Shown one piece after another: positions 27,303 through 36,983 of a stretch of 64,000 nt of DNA (positions are counted from its first letter, which is position 1; every line of letters starts with the position of its first letter). Below the pieces are notes generated by a model, which did not search any database, had not been told where the DNA came from, and worked only from the letters and a program-made list of their open reading frames with translations. Source of the DNA: Cognatishimia sp. SS12 (lineage in GTDB: Bacteria > Pseudomonadota > Alphaproteobacteria > Rhodobacterales > Rhodobacteraceae); NCBI RefSeq assembly GCF_028369055.1, contig NZ_JAQNCZ010000001.1, forward strand, positions 62,001-126,000. Reading direction: 5' to 3'. The position numbers and the translations under genes were made by a program.

Positions 27303-28254
27303 AGGCCGACCCTTTGGGCGTTTTAATTTTCATGCGGTCCATCGCATCCGTGATAGGGATGAACTCTTCCGTATCGCCGGGCGGGAGGCGGAAGGGGCCC
27401 TTGGCCCAATCCGCCGCTTTCCAAGCCAGTTTTGCGGCTTCGATTTTGTCGGCATCTGAGGACACGAAATTCCACCAGATATAACGCGGGCCATTCAGGG
27501 TCTCGCCGCCGAGCGCCATCAGGCGCGCCCCCCTGTCGCCGGCTTTAACCGAGATCTTGTCACCGGGGCGAAACACCATCATGCGCCCGGCCTCAAACGT
27601 ATCGCCGGCCACGGTGATGCTGCCGTCCAGCACATAGATCCCGCGGTCTTCGTGATCATCAGGCATCGGAAGCTGCGCGCCTGGGGCAAGGGTGACATCC
27701 GCATAAAAAATGTCTGAATGCATCTGAGCCGGGGCCTTTGCGCCCCAGCCGCGGCCCAGGATCAGACGCAGCGCGATCCCGTCATCGTCCAGCAGGGGCA
27801 AGCTGTCTTTGCTGTGATGTTCAAAGGCGGGGGCGTGCTCTTCCACGTCTTCGGGAAGCGCAACCCAGGTCTGAATACCAAACAGGCCGTGCGCATGCTG
27901 TCGCGTGGCCTCTGAGGTGCGCTCTGAGTGGGTGACACCGCGCCCGGCGAGCATCCAGTTCACTTCGCCAGGGTAAATCATCTGCCGCGTGCCCAGGCTG
28001 TCGCGGTGTTCAAACTCCCCCTTGAACAGATATGTGACAGTGCCCAGCCCGATATGCGGATGCGGGCGCACGTCAATGCCATCGTTGGTCAGAAACTCTG
28101 CGGGGCCCATTTGGTCAAAAAAGATGAATGGCCCGACCATTTGGCGCTCAGGCGCGGGCAGGGCGCGGCGCACTTCAAAGCCGCCCAGATCACGGGCGCG
28201 GGGCACAATCAGCGTTTCAATGGACGCATGGGTTTGATCGGGGTTCCAGCTCAT
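27301..28254 (-). CDS. Pirin family protein
   Basis: A 317-residue bicupin of the pirin family. The metal-binding first cupin shows RPHPHIGLGTVTYLF and FEHRDSLG, with the His and Glu ligands. GRGVTHSERT is typical, and the C-terminal pirin domain follows with WWNFVSS. Bacterial pirins include quercetin dioxygenases and proteins that bind pyruvate dehydrogenase or other enzymes; I cannot tell which applies. AAAGGA precedes ATG 28254. It is divergent from the DUF1992 gene. Confidence 0.92.
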   Translation of the reverse strand: MSWNPDQTHASIETLIVPRARDLGGFEVRRALPAPERQMVGPFIFFDQMGPAEFLTNDGIDVRPHPHIGLGTVTYLFKGEFEHRDSLGTRQMIYPGEVNWMLAGRGVTHSERTSEATRQHAHGLFGIQTWVALPEDVEEHAPAFEHHSKDSLPLLDDDGIALRLILGRGWGAKAPAQMHSDIFYADVTLAPGAQLPMPDDHEDRGIYVLDGSITVAGDTFEAGRMMVFRPGDKISVKAGDRGARLMALGGETLNGPRYIWWNFVSSDADKIEAAKLAWKAADWAKGPFRLPPGDTEEFIPITDAMDRMKIKTPKGSA

Positions 28255-28373
28255 GTCAGATCCTTTCCTCTTTGGGTCAGTTTAGACCGGACTGAGCAGC
28301 TTTCCATTCGGCAGCGGCGCAGAGGCTATGCGCGTCACTTCACAATTAGAAGGGCGTGTCTTAAATATGGCAT

Positions 28374-28679
28374 ATGGACCATCCGCTGATAGATCTCATC
28401 ACCCAGAAGATCGCCGAGGCCGAGGCGCGCGGCGAGTTTGACGACCTGCCCGGAGCAGGCAAACCCCTGCCCAAAGTCGACGACCCGGAAAACGCTTTGC
28501 TCAATCGGCTGGTCAAGGAAAGCGGCGGCGTGCCGGAGTTTGTGTCGCTGTCGCGCGAGTTGGAGCGTCTGCGCTCTGAGCTGCGCGAGACCGGGGATCG
28601 CACGGCCCGACAGAAAATCATGAAGGAAATGTCGATGATGGAAGCCAAGATCGACATCGCCCGCAAGGCGTATCGCTGA
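28374..28679 (+). CDS. DUF1992 (DnaJ-homologue-C28-like) protein
   Basis: A 101-residue protein with the DUF1992 signature near its start: IAEAEARGEFDDLPGAGKPLP, followed by a charged helical part (LSRELERLRSELRE). Relatives are small cytoplasmic proteins similar to a region of eukaryotic DNAJC28. No function is established that I know of. It is convergent with the Hint-domain gene, with only 8 bp between the stops. Confidence 0.85.
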   Translation: MDHPLIDLITQKIAEAEARGEFDDLPGAGKPLPKVDDPENALLNRLVKESGGVPEFVSLSRELERLRSELRETGDRTARQKIMKEMSMMEAKIDIARKAYR

Positions 28680-28687
28680 TCGCTGCG

Positions 28688-29695
28688 TTAATCTACCAAA
28701 CCAGAATAGAGCGCCCTGGTTTGCGTCACGCTGAGAACGCGCCGCGCGTAACCCCCATATTCTGTGGCACTGGACACACCGGCGGCCTGCAGGGCGGCCC
28801 CCAAGCGGCTGCGTTGCGATTTTCTTAGCGTCTTCAGGGCCTCGGGTCCGGGATAGAAACTTTCGCAGGCCAAGCCGTTTGCCAACACAACCTCGTGTTT
28901 TGGCAACAATAGGTGATAATAGCTGACCGCTTTCTTGCCGCGCATGAGGCGTATGCCTTTGCGGTCAAGAAGCCCGCGCGCCGGTGCCAGGGCCGCATCG
29001 CCTCCGGTCTCGTGCGCCCCGAGAAAAACGCGATGCTGCGGGGACAGCACGGTTTCTTTCATCGGAGCATTCGGGCCAAAAGCGTTTTTGCGGATTGCAA
29101 TCGGTCGCAGTGACGGGTCAGCGCCCGGCCATTCCAAATCGGTTTTTGACAGCCAGATCACCGGTTGCGGGCCGTTGTCCAGCGTGAAGACGTTGTCACC
29201 GATCCTCAGGGTTTCGATGGGCTTCAGCCCCTCAGTGGTCTCAATCAACGTACCGGCGGCAAAACAGATCGCCGATGTGTCGGTTGTGTTGACGTCTTGC
29301 AGCGAGATGGCCCCCTTGCCAAAAGCGTCCATGTCCTCGTTGCTGGCGTCTTCCTCTGGCATGAAAACCATCCGCGTGGTTTCCCCAGCGGAGGGGTAGT
29401 CATGCACGGTGATGACGTTGATGGACGCCCCTTCGAATTGGCCGGGCACCTGATTGGCACCATCGCTTTTGCTTGTGGGGAGGGTCCCGCTTAGCTCAAA
29501 TGTGAATTCATAGTTTACGCCGTCGATCACAACGGATGTGTCAGGATCAACCGCGCCGCCATTGGGTTCAAGCGCCAGATCACCGTCCTGACCGTCCGCG
29601 ACGAATTCGATCGTAATTGCATCGGCATTGGTCAGGTTTAGCCCGGTATTGTTGGCACTGTTGCTGTCGGTTCGTGCTGAAAATTGGTGTGGCAA
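28688..29695 (-). CDS. Hint-domain protein, 5' end probably frameshifted
   Basis: The C-terminal half is a Hint (hedgehog/intein) domain: CFAAGTLIETTEGLKPIETLRIGD starts at about residue 144, and the block LSPQHRVFLG carries the conserved His. The preceding 140 residues are acidic and beta-rich (ADAITIEF, DTSVVIDGV). Such proteins are common in Rhodobacterales and usually extracellular; a self-cleavage role is possible. The open frame has only a TTG start at 29695 without a Shine-Dalgarno site. In the next frame, ATG 29747 begins MSDLIFQTAAFTEKNIPFATP, a more natural start, so one extra base near 29673-29685 is suspected. Confidence 0.75.
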   Translation of the reverse strand: MPHQFSARTDSNSANNTGLNLTNADAITIEFVADGQDGDLALEPNGGAVDPDTSVVIDGVNYEFTFELSGTLPTSKSDGANQVPGQFEGASINVITVHDYPSAGETTRMVFMPEEDASNEDMDAFGKGAISLQDVNTTDTSAICFAAGTLIETTEGLKPIETLRIGDNVFTLDNGPQPVIWLSKTDLEWPGADPSLRPIAIRKNAFGPNAPMKETVLSPQHRVFLGAHETGGDAALAPARGLLDRKGIRLMRGKKAVSYYHLLLPKHEVVLANGLACESFYPGPEALKTLRKSQRSRLGAALQAAGVSSATEYGGYARRVLSVTQTRALYSGLVD

Positions 29696-29848
29696 ACGGA
29701 ATGTTCTTCTCTGTGAAAGCTGCGGTTTGGAAAATCAAATCACTCATAGATCACTAATGCGTTAAGTCCATCTACGGTTGACCTCAGGTAAATCGCAACC
29801 CTTGCATGATGATTTGCAGCGCAAAATTTCCTGTGTAAGTTCAAAGGT

Positions 29849-30511
29849 ATGTGTGGACGTATCGCAAATACCCTGCCCAGGGATGCGATGGCTGGGTTAT
29901 TTGACGCCAAACCAGCCAACCGCTTGCCGGAGGTTCCGAATTACAACATCTGTCCAACAACAGATATTGCTGTCGTTTTTGGCAACGAAACGGGGCGCAA
30001 CCTTGTGTCGATGCGGTGGGGGTTTCTACCGCATTGGTACAAGGCCATGAATGACGGCCCGTTGCTGATCAACGCCCGCGCCGAAACCATTGCTGAAAAA
30101 CCCGCTTTTCGCGCGGCATGCCGCACCCGTCGTTGCCTTATTCCGGTGACAGGGTTTTACGAATGGAAAAAGGACGCTGAGGGCAAGCGCTGGCCGCATT
30201 ATTTTTCCGGGGAGGGGCCATTGGCGCTCGCAGGGATCTGGCAGGACTGGCAGCAGGAGGGCGAGGTCACGCGCAGCTGTGCGATTGTGACCACATCCGC
30301 CAATGACACTATGGCACCCGTGCATCACCGCATGCCGGTGATTATCAGCGAAGCGGACTGGCCGCTCTGGTTGGGGGAGGCGGGCCATGGCGCGGCACGG
30401 CTGATGGGACCAGCGCCAGAAGGGGTGCTCTTGCGCCGTGCGGTGCACCCCAGGGTCAATTCCAACCGCGCCAGCGGGTCCGAACTGATCGAACCTTTTG
30501 ATGCGCCCTAG
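29849..30511 (+). CDS. SRAP (YedK/HMCES-type) abasic-site DNA-protein crosslinking protein
   Basis: A 220-residue SOS-response-associated peptidase-family protein. The family forms a stable thiazolidine link between its N-terminal Cys and abasic sites in single-stranded DNA. MCGRI places Cys at position 2. The other conserved parts are also present: the Asn/Arg motif INARAET, TGFYEW with the catalytic Glu, and HHRMPVI with the catalytic His. The start at 29849 is fixed by the need for Cys2. It is divergent from the Hint-domain gene; no other repair gene is adjacent. Confidence 0.92.
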   Translation: MCGRIANTLPRDAMAGLFDAKPANRLPEVPNYNICPTTDIAVVFGNETGRNLVSMRWGFLPHWYKAMNDGPLLINARAETIAEKPAFRAACRTRRCLIPVTGFYEWKKDAEGKRWPHYFSGEGPLALAGIWQDWQQEGEVTRSCAIVTTSANDTMAPVHHRMPVIISEADWPLWLGEAGHGAARLMGPAPEGVLLRRAVHPRVNSNRASGSELIEPFDAP

Positions 30512-30595
30512 GTTCAGGTTAGCGACTTTGCGGAAAACCCCTTGGAATTCCATTGAAAAAACGGTTTCATGGTCAGGGATTTGAAAGGGCTGATC

Positions 30596-31417
30596 ATGGC
30601 TGACATACCTTACGCCGCGCCAGCAGGGGGCCTGCCGCCGCAGACGCAGCTGACCACCAACCGCGCCATTTTTACCGAGGCTTACGCCGTGATTCCGCGC
30701 GGTGTGATGACCGATATCGTCACCTCGTCGTTGCCGCATTGGCGGGGCACACGCGCCTGGATTATCGCGCGGCCTCTGACGGGATTTGCAGAAACCTTTG
30801 CGCAATATATCCTCGAAATTGAGGCCGGGGGCGGCTCGGACGCGCCAGAGCCGGATGAGGCGGTGCAGGGCGTTATCTTTGTCACCGAGGGGGGGCTGAC
30901 CGTCACGCTTGACGGGCACGACCATCTGCTTGCGCCGGGGGGCTATGCCTATCTGCCCGCAGGCAGTGACTGGCGCATTCACAACAGCGGTGACACGCCA
31001 GCGACATGCCATTGGATTCGCAAAGCCTATGAGGCGGTGCCCGGCATTGATGCGCCCGATGCGATCTTTACCAATGAAAAGGATGTCCCTGCGACGCCGA
31101 TGCCTGACACCGAGGGGCGCTGGGCCACGACACGCTTTGTGGCCCCCGAAGATCTGCGCCACGACATGCACGTCAATATCGTGACATTTGAGCCGGGCGG
31201 GGTGATCCCTTTCCCTGAGACCCATGTGATGGAGCATGGGCTTTATGTGCTGGAGGGTAAGGCGGTCTATCTGCTCAACAAAGATTGGGTTGAGGTCGAA
31301 GCGGGTGATTTTATGTGGCTGCGCGCCTTTTGCCCGCAGGCCTGTTACGCGGGCGGGCCGGGGCGTTTTCGCTATCTGCTCTATAAAGATGTGAACCGTC
31401 ATCCGAAGTTGCGATAG
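30596..31417 (+). CDS. allE: (S)-ureidoglycine aminohydrolase
   Basis: A 273-residue bicupin that releases ammonia from (S)-ureidoglycine to give (S)-ureidoglycolate in allantoin breakdown. Both cupin halves are visible (LEIEAGGGSD ... VTEGGLTVTL and FEPGGVIPFPETHVMEHGLYVLEG); the second holds the Mn-binding Glu and His residues. AAGGG precedes ATG 30596. The product is the substrate of AllA, encoded 8.4 kb away in the urate cluster. The intervening DNA has gap and the pyruvate dehydrogenase operon, so the pathway is split into two loci here. Confidence 0.88.
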   Translation: MADIPYAAPAGGLPPQTQLTTNRAIFTEAYAVIPRGVMTDIVTSSLPHWRGTRAWIIARPLTGFAETFAQYILEIEAGGGSDAPEPDEAVQGVIFVTEGGLTVTLDGHDHLLAPGGYAYLPAGSDWRIHNSGDTPATCHWIRKAYEAVPGIDAPDAIFTNEKDVPATPMPDTEGRWATTRFVAPEDLRHDMHVNIVTFEPGGVIPFPETHVMEHGLYVLEGKAVYLLNKDWVEVEAGDFMWLRAFCPQACYAGGPGRFRYLLYKDVNRHPKLR

Positions 31418-31512
31418 CCCCCCGCAACTGGGCCGAGCCCCGGGGTGAAACTGGGGGTGGCCAAGGCGCATGAAAACCTGTGAACTGGCCGCAACGCGAC
31501 GCCGGAGGCCCC

Positions 31513-32511
31513 ATGGCTGATCAGAAAATCCGTATATTCATCAATGGGTTCGGTCGAATTGGCCGTACGATTTTGCGAATCCTTACCACAGGCGAGGCCT
31601 ATCGCGATATCGAAGTGGTCGGCTTTAACGATATCGAGCCGCTGGAGACCTGCGCCTATCTGTTTGAATATGACTCTGTCTTTGGCCCGTTTGCCGGCAC
31701 GGTCGACACACAGGATGGGGCCATGGTGGTGAACGGTCATGCGATCCCGTTTCATGGGGCGGCAGATATCGCGACGCTGGATCTGACCGGGGTGGATGTT
31801 GTGCTGGAATGCACCGGCATGGCCGGGTCACGCCCGATTGTAGAGCGGGGGCTGCGCGCGGGGGCACGCGCTGTCCTGATTTCCGGTCCCTCCGATGAGG
31901 CGGATGTAACCGTTGTTCTGGGCGCAAATGATGCCGATCTGGCGGCGCATCACGTCGTGTCGAACGCCTCGTGCACCACCAATGCGCTGGCGCCGCTGAT
32001 GCAATTGCTGGATGCCCGTTACGGGCTGATTTCGGGCCATATGACGACAGTGCATTGCTATACCGGTTCGCAGCCGACCGTGGACAAACCGCGCGGCAAC
32101 CTTGAACGCAGCCGCGCCGCGGCGCTGTCGATGGTGCCAACCACCACCAGCGCCCAGCGGATGATCGACCGGGTGTTGCCGCATCTGGCCGGGCGGGTGG
32201 AGGCGCGCGCGATCCGGGTGCCCACCGCCTCGGTCAGCGCCATTGATCTGACCATCCAGACCGAACAGCCGGTGACAGCCGAAGGTGTGAACCAGCTCTT
32301 GCGCGGTGCCGCTGGCGCGGGCGTCATTGGCACGACGCTGAAACCCCTAGTGTCCACCGATCTGCGTATGCGCCCGGAATCGCTTGTTGTCTGCGAGCGG
32401 GAAACATCGGTCTCGGTCGGGGGGCTGCTGCGGGTGTTTGGCTGGTATGACAATGAATGGGGGTTTTCCTGCCGCATGCTGGATATGGCGCGAAAAATGG
32501 CGTCCCGATGA
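31513..32511 (+). CDS. gap: Glyceraldehyde-3-phosphate dehydrogenase, type I
   Basis: The enzyme oxidises glyceraldehyde 3-phosphate to 1,3-bisphosphoglycerate with NAD(P). The 332 residues include the Rossmann motif INGFGRIGR, the catalytic [21 protein letters not shown] and the C-terminal [14 protein letters not shown] precedes ATG 31513. Its sequence around [18 protein letters not shown] differs from the usual NDL...AYLLKYDS, suggesting a second, diverged GAPDH rather than the main glycolytic one (inference). It overlaps the following cysteine hydrolase by four bases. Confidence 0.92.
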   Translation: MADQKIRIFINGFGRIGRTILRILTTGEAYRDIEVVGFNDIEPLETCAYLFEYDSVFGPFAGTVDTQDGAMVVNGHAIPFHGAADIATLDLTGVDVVLECTGMAGSRPIVERGLRAGARAVLISGPSDEADVTVVLGANDADLAAHHVVSNASCTTNALAPLMQLLDARYGLISGHMTTVHCYTGSQPTVDKPRGNLERSRAAALSMVPTTTSAQRMIDRVLPHLAGRVEARAIRVPTASVSAIDLTIQTEQPVTAEGVNQLLRGAAGAGVIGTTLKPLVSTDLRMRPESLVVCERETSVSVGGLLRVFGWYDNEWGFSCRMLDMARKMASR

Positions 32512-33071
32512 CGGATCACGTTGCAACGCTGCTTTTGATTGATTTTCAGATCGGCTTTGATGACCCGATTTGGGGCGCGCGCAATAACCCTGACGCAGAA
32601 AGGCGCGCTGCGCAGCTCTTGGCGCATTGGCGCAAACGCGGCTGGCCAGTTGTGCATGTTCGCCACATCAGCACCACACCTGGGTCTCCGCTGCAGGGGG
32701 AGGGGGCGGATTTCTTGCCCGGCGTAGCTCCGCTGGCGCGTGAACCGGTGTTTGAGAAGTCGGTCAACTCTGCCTTTATTGGCACGGAGCTAGATGCGTA
32801 TTTGCAGGCGCAGATGGTAAAAGCGCTTGTCATTGCAGGTCTGACCACGCCGCATTGCGTATCGACCAGCACGCGCATGGCGGCCAATTTAGGCTATGAT
32901 GTGACATTGGTCGCTGATGCTTGCGCGGCCTTTGCCGCCAATGCGGATACCAGTTTTGATAGCGGCCCATTGCTTAGCCCAGAAGCCATCCACCGGAGCG
33001 CGTTGGCACATCTGAATGGTGAATTCTGTCAGGTTCTGACGTCATCTACTCTGCTGTCAGCGTCGGGTTAG
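32508..33071 (+). CDS. Cysteine hydrolase, isochorismatase family
   Basis: A 187-residue alpha/beta hydrolase of the isochorismatase/nicotinamidase superfamily. The triad is visible: Asp in [10 protein letters not shown], Lys in FEKSVNSAF, and Cys in [13 protein letters not shown]. Members hydrolyse amides such as nicotinamide, ureidoacrylate or N-carbamoylsarcosine. The substrate is not certain, but ureidoglycine metabolism nearby makes a carbamoyl amide plausible. Its ATG overlaps the gap stop, so it is co-translated with gap. Confidence 0.87.
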   Translation: MTDHVATLLLIDFQIGFDDPIWGARNNPDAERRAAQLLAHWRKRGWPVVHVRHISTTPGSPLQGEGADFLPGVAPLAREPVFEKSVNSAFIGTELDAYLQAQMVKALVIAGLTTPHCVSTSTRMAANLGYDVTLVADACAAFAANADTSFDSGPLLSPEAIHRSALAHLNGEFCQVLTSSTLLSASG

Positions 33072-33099
33072 CGTGGACATTACAAAAAAGGCCCAAAGG

Positions 33100-33891
33100 A
33101 TGACCAAAGCAAAGCCGCTGGATCATCTGATCCTTATCCTTGGCAGCCTCTTCATGCTAGGCCCCGCGATTTTTCTGGCGGCCTCTGCATTGCAGAACAC
33201 GCAGGGCTTTGGGGGCTGGGCACAGCCCTTTGTGGCGCTTTTTCAGCAAGGCGATCTGTTCGGAAATGGCGTGAGCGCCTTGCAACTGCTCAAAAATTCC
33301 TTTGTGCTGGCCTTGGGCGTGGCCGGTCTAAAAACAGCGCTGTCCATGCTGGCTGCCTTTGCCTTGGTTTATTTTCGCCTGCGCCATGCCACGTTGGTGT
33401 TTGGCGTCATTCTGCTGTCGATGTTTTTCCCTGTCGAAACGCGCGTTTTACCAACGTTTCTTACCGCCCACCAACTCGGGTTAACCAACAGTTACGCGGG
33501 GATGATATTGCCCGTCGTGGCCAGTGGTCTGGGCACGCTGCTTTTTCGGCAATATTTCCAGCAAGTGCCGAGCGAAATGCAAGAGGCCGCGCGGATGGAT
33601 GGCGCAGGCCCCATGCGGTTTTTCTGGGATATTCTGTTGCCGCTTGCGCGCCCGATGATCCTTGGACTGTTCGCCATTCTGTTTGTCATGGGGTGGAACC
33701 AATATGTCTGGCCGCTGGTGATCAATGTCAGCAGCGAAGCGCATTACACCATTGTGCGCGGGATCGAGCGGATGGGGCGCGGCAGCAGCGATGGGATGGT
33801 GCTGGCGCTAGTTGCGATATTGCCGCCAGGATTGGTGATGTTGCTGGCGCAGCGCGGTATCGCCCGCGGACTGGGGCACACGCTGCACTAA
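33100..33891 (+). CDS. ABC-transporter inner-membrane permease (UgpE/CUT1-like), orphan
   Basis: A 263-residue membrane protein with about six transmembrane helices and the EAA loop EAARMDGAGPMRFFWDILLPLARP, which contacts the ATPase. The family (UgpE, MalG-like) imports sugars or glycerol 3-phosphate. No binding protein, second permease or ATPase is near, so it must work with distant partners or is a remnant. A GTG at 33073 is possible, but ATG 33100 has AAGG at 8 nt. It follows the cysteine hydrolase by 28 bp. Confidence 0.85.
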   Translation: MTKAKPLDHLILILGSLFMLGPAIFLAASALQNTQGFGGWAQPFVALFQQGDLFGNGVSALQLLKNSFVLALGVAGLKTALSMLAAFALVYFRLRHATLVFGVILLSMFFPVETRVLPTFLTAHQLGLTNSYAGMILPVVASGLGTLLFRQYFQQVPSEMQEAARMDGAGPMRFFWDILLPLARPMILGLFAILFVMGWNQYVWPLVINVSSEAHYTIVRGIERMGRGSSDGMVLALVAILPPGLVMLLAQRGIARGLGHTLH

Positions 33892-33900
33892 GGCAAAAGA

Positions 33901-33924
33901 AAAGCCCCGCGATGGCGGGGCTTT
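33901..33924. terminator. Terminator between the ABC permease and lpd
   Basis: A perfect 10-bp stem, AAAGCCCCGC (33901-33910) with GCGGGGCTTT (33915-33924), has a GATG loop. On the minus strand it is followed by TCTTTTG, so it is best placed to end the aceE-aceF-lpd transcript; it can also stop the convergent plus-strand unit. Confidence 0.88.
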
Positions 33925-33944
33925 CACAGTCATGTTTTCAAAGC

Positions 33945-35684
33945 TTACTTGCGCTTTTTCGGCGGCATCAGATCGGTGATCGTGCCTTCGAACATTTCGG
34001 CAGCAAAGTTCACGGTTTCTGACAGCGTGGGGTGTGGGTGGATGGTGTGACCCAGATCCACGGCATCTGCGCCCATCTCGATGGCTAGCGCGACTTCGGC
34101 GATCAGATCGCCCGCGTTGGGGCCAACGATGCCCGCACCAATGACGCGCTCGTTCTCTTCGTCAAACAACACTTTGGTGATGCCTTCAGAGCGGCCCAGC
34201 GACAGCGACCGGCCAGAGGCGGCCCATGGGAACACGCCTTTGCCAACCTTGATGCCGTCGGCTTTGGCTTGGGTCTCTGTGACGCCAACCCATGCGACCT
34301 CGGGGTCGGTATAGGCAACCGATGGGATCACGCGGGCATCAAAGAACCGCTTGTGACCGGCGCAGACTTCGGCGGCAACCTTGCCTTCGTGTACCGCTTT
34401 GTGCGCCAGCATCGGCTGGCCCACGACGTCGCCAATCGCAAAGATATGCGGCTGGCCGGTGCGCTGCTGATTGTCCACCGCGATAAAGCCGCGCTCATCC
34501 ACTGCGACACCGGCTTTCTCGGCGTCAATCAGATGACCGTTGGGTTTGCGGCCCACAGCCACCAGAACCTTGTCAAAGGTGTCGGTGGTTTCACCATCTG
34601 GCCCTTCCATCGTGACCTTGAGGCCCTTTTTCTGGGCTTCAATGGCGGTCACTTTGGTTTTGGTAAAGATGTTCTCATAGCGCCCTTCGATGCGCTTGTG
34701 CAGCGGTTTGACAATATCTTTGTCCGCGCCCGGAATGATCTGATCCATGAATTCAACGATGGTCACTTTCGATCCCAGCGCGTCATAGACAGTTGCCATT
34801 TCCAGACCGATGATCCCGCCGCCGAGCACCATCAGGCGCTTTGGCACATCTGCCAGTTCGAGTGCGCCGGTGCTGTCAATCACCCGTTCATCATCATGTG
34901 GGATGAACGGCAGGGTGACAGGCACCGAGCCTGCCGCAATGATACATTGATCAAAGCTGACGGTGGATTTTTCGCCATTGTTGTCAACTTCGATCATGTT
35001 GGGGCCGGTGAATTTGCCATAGCCGGTCACAACCTGAACCTTGCGGCCCTTGGCCAGACCACCCAGACCGCCGGTCAATTGGTTGACGACGCTTTCTTTC
35101 CAGCCGCGCAGCGCGTCCAGATCGACTTTAGGTTTGGTGAATTTGATGCCAAATTCACCCATCTCTTCGGCTTCGGTGATCACCTTTGCGCCATGCAGCA
35201 AGGCTTTGGACGGGATACAGCCCACGTTAAGGCAAACACCGCCCAGGTTGCTGTCTTTTTCAATCAAGACAACTTTCTTGCCAAGATCCGCGGCGCGGAA
35301 GGCCGCAGTATAGCCGCCCGGACCAGAGCCGAGCACAACGACTTCGGCGTGCACATCGCCCGCGCCGGATGCGGTGCCGGTTGCGGCAACCGCCTGCGGG
35401 GCGGCTGGCGTTTCCGCGGTGGGCGCTGCTGGCGCTGCTGTTTCGCTTGCCCCACCTTCGGCCTCAAGGACCAGGATCAAGCTGCCTTCGCTGACAGTGT
35501 CACCTTCGGCCACTTTGATCTCTTTGACAGTGCCCGCTGCAGGGGAGGGCACTTCCATCGTTGCTTTGTCGGATTCCAGCTCGATCAGCGGGTCTTCGGC
35601 GGCGACGGTGTCGCCGACGGCCACCAGAACCGAAACCACAGGAACCGAGTCGAAATCGCCGATATCAGGTACTTTGACGTCCAT
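33945..35684 (-). CDS. lpdA: Dihydrolipoyl dehydrogenase with N-terminal lipoyl domain (E3 of pyruvate dehydrogenase)
   Basis: E3 reoxidises the dihydrolipoyl group of E2 with NAD through FAD. The 579-residue form carries its own lipoyl domain (residues 1-80, lipoyl Lys in [14 protein letters not shown]), an Ala/Pro linker, then the flavoprotein with [17 protein letters not shown] and the redox disulfide [13 protein letters not shown]. The C-terminal dimer interface has the catalytic [11 protein letters not shown]. It is the third gene of the PDH operon, 12 bp after aceF, with a strong terminator downstream. Confidence 0.95.
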   Translation of the reverse strand: MDVKVPDIGDFDSVPVVSVLVAVGDTVAAEDPLIELESDKATMEVPSPAAGTVKEIKVAEGDTVSEGSLILVLEAEGGASETAAPAAPTAETPAAPQAVAATGTASGAGDVHAEVVVLGSGPGGYTAAFRAADLGKKVVLIEKDSNLGGVCLNVGCIPSKALLHGAKVITEAEEMGEFGIKFTKPKVDLDALRGWKESVVNQLTGGLGGLAKGRKVQVVTGYGKFTGPNMIEVDNNGEKSTVSFDQCIIAAGSVPVTLPFIPHDDERVIDSTGALELADVPKRLMVLGGGIIGLEMATVYDALGSKVTIVEFMDQIIPGADKDIVKPLHKRIEGRYENIFTKTKVTAIEAQKKGLKVTMEGPDGETTDTFDKVLVAVGRKPNGHLIDAEKAGVAVDERGFIAVDNQQRTGQPHIFAIGDVVGQPMLAHKAVHEGKVAAEVCAGHKRFFDARVIPSVAYTDPEVAWVGVTETQAKADGIKVGKGVFPWAASGRSLSLGRSEGITKVLFDEENERVIGAGIVGPNAGDLIAEVALAIEMGADAVDLGHTIHPHPTLSETVNFAAEMFEGTITDLMPPKKRK

Positions 35685-35696
35685 TGATCTGTCTCC

Positions 35697-36962
35697 TTAC
35701 CACATCAGCTTGCGCATATCGCCCAGCAGGGTCTTGAGCGTCACGGTGAACCGTGCCGCCAAAGCCCCGTCGATGGCGCGGTGATCGTATGATAGCGACA
35801 GAGGCTGCATCAGGCGTGGCACGAATTCTTCGCCGTTCCAAACCGGTGCCATCTTGGAGCGTGTCAGCCCCAGGATCGCCACCTCTGGTGCGTTCACAAT
35901 TGGGGTGAACGAGGTGCCGCCAATGCCGCCCAGCGATGAAATGGTGAAGGTCGCGCCCTGCATGTCCGGGCCTTTCAGCTCACCCGCACGGGCCTTGCCC
36001 GAGAGTTCCATCAGGTCTTTGGAAATCTCAACAATGCCCTTGCGATCTGCATCCTTGATCACCGGAACCACCAGACCGTTGGGCGTGTCCGCCGCAAAGC
36101 CGATGTTGTAGTAATCTTTCTTGATCAGCTTGTCGCCGTCCGGATGGATCGAGCTGTTGACTTCCCAATGCTCTTTCAGCGCCGAAACCGATGCCTTGAT
36201 GACAAAGCTCAGCAGGGTCACGCGATAGCCGTTTTCCTTGGCCATCGTGTCCATTTCTTTGCGGTATTTGTCCAGATCGGTGATATCCGCTTCGTCGTTG
36301 TGGGTGACATGCGGAATGTTCAGCCAGCTGCGGTGCAGCGCCGGGCCCGAGATCTTTTTGATCCGGGGCATTTCCACATCTTCGACCTTGCCGAATTTGC
36401 TGAAATCAACCGCTGGGATCGGCGGAATGCCCATGCCGCCCGATGGTGCCGAGGCGGCTGGGGCGCTGGCGCTAGAGGCTTTGAGCTGCGCGGTGATATC
36501 TTCACGCAGGATGCGGCCTTTGCGGCCTGTGCCGTTAACCTTGCTGATGTCGATATCCAACTGGCGGGCAAAAGCGCGCACAGATGGGGAGGCGTGGGCC
36601 TTGCCAAAACCGCTGTCGGTGACAGCCGCCGGAGTTGCAGGTGCTGCCGCTGTTGGGGCGGCTGGCGCGGCAGGGGCTGCCGCAGCGGGCGCTTCGGCTG
36701 GGGCCGCCGCAGGGGCCTCGGCTGCGGCATCCGCTTCGAGGATCAGCACAACCGAGCCTTCGCCCACGTTGTCGCCCTCGGCCACTTTGATTTCCAGGAC
36801 TTTACCAGCGGCAGGCGATGGCACTTCCATCGTTGCCTTGTCGCTTTCCAGCTCGATAATGGGGTCCTCTTCGGCGATGACATCGCCGACGCTGACTAAG
36901 ATGGATACAACGGGTACTTCGGAAAAATCCCCGATATCTGGAACTTTGACTTCAATTGCCAT
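35697..36962 (-). CDS. aceF: Dihydrolipoamide acetyltransferase (E2 of pyruvate dehydrogenase)
   Basis: E2 forms the core of the complex and transfers acetyl from lipoyl to CoA. The 421 residues comprise one lipoyl domain (1-78, Lys in [14 protein letters not shown]), a long Ala/Pro-rich flexible linker (about 80-118), a peripheral-subunit binding domain (ASPSVRAFARQLDIDISKVNGTG) and the catalytic domain with YDHRAIDGALAARF. The linker DNA is repetitive and GC-rich but in frame. It is 21 bp after aceE. The first domain is closely similar to that of E3, suggesting an internal duplication. Confidence 0.95.
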   Translation of the reverse strand: MAIEVKVPDIGDFSEVPVVSILVSVGDVIAEEDPIIELESDKATMEVPSPAAGKVLEIKVAEGDNVGEGSVVLILEADAAAEAPAAAPAEAPAAAAPAAPAAPTAAAPATPAAVTDSGFGKAHASPSVRAFARQLDIDISKVNGTGRKGRILREDITAQLKASSASAPAASAPSGGMGIPPIPAVDFSKFGKVEDVEMPRIKKISGPALHRSWLNIPHVTHNDEADITDLDKYRKEMDTMAKENGYRVTLLSFVIKASVSALKEHWEVNSSIHPDGDKLIKKDYYNIGFAADTPNGLVVPVIKDADRKGIVEISKDLMELSGKARAGELKGPDMQGATFTISSLGGIGGTSFTPIVNAPEVAILGLTRSKMAPVWNGEEFVPRLMQPLSLSYDHRAIDGALAARFTVTLKTLLGDMRKLMW

Positions 36963-36983
36963 GATCTTGTCTCCTCTTCCCGA

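Noticed and set aside
34269-35687. Long plus-strand open frame of 472 codons
   Set aside because: It is antisense to lpd and has no domain features; lpd is unambiguous.
36600-36740. Repetitive GC-rich DNA as a repeat array
   Set aside because: It encodes the Ala/Pro-rich linker of AceF in frame, so the repetition is explained by protein composition.
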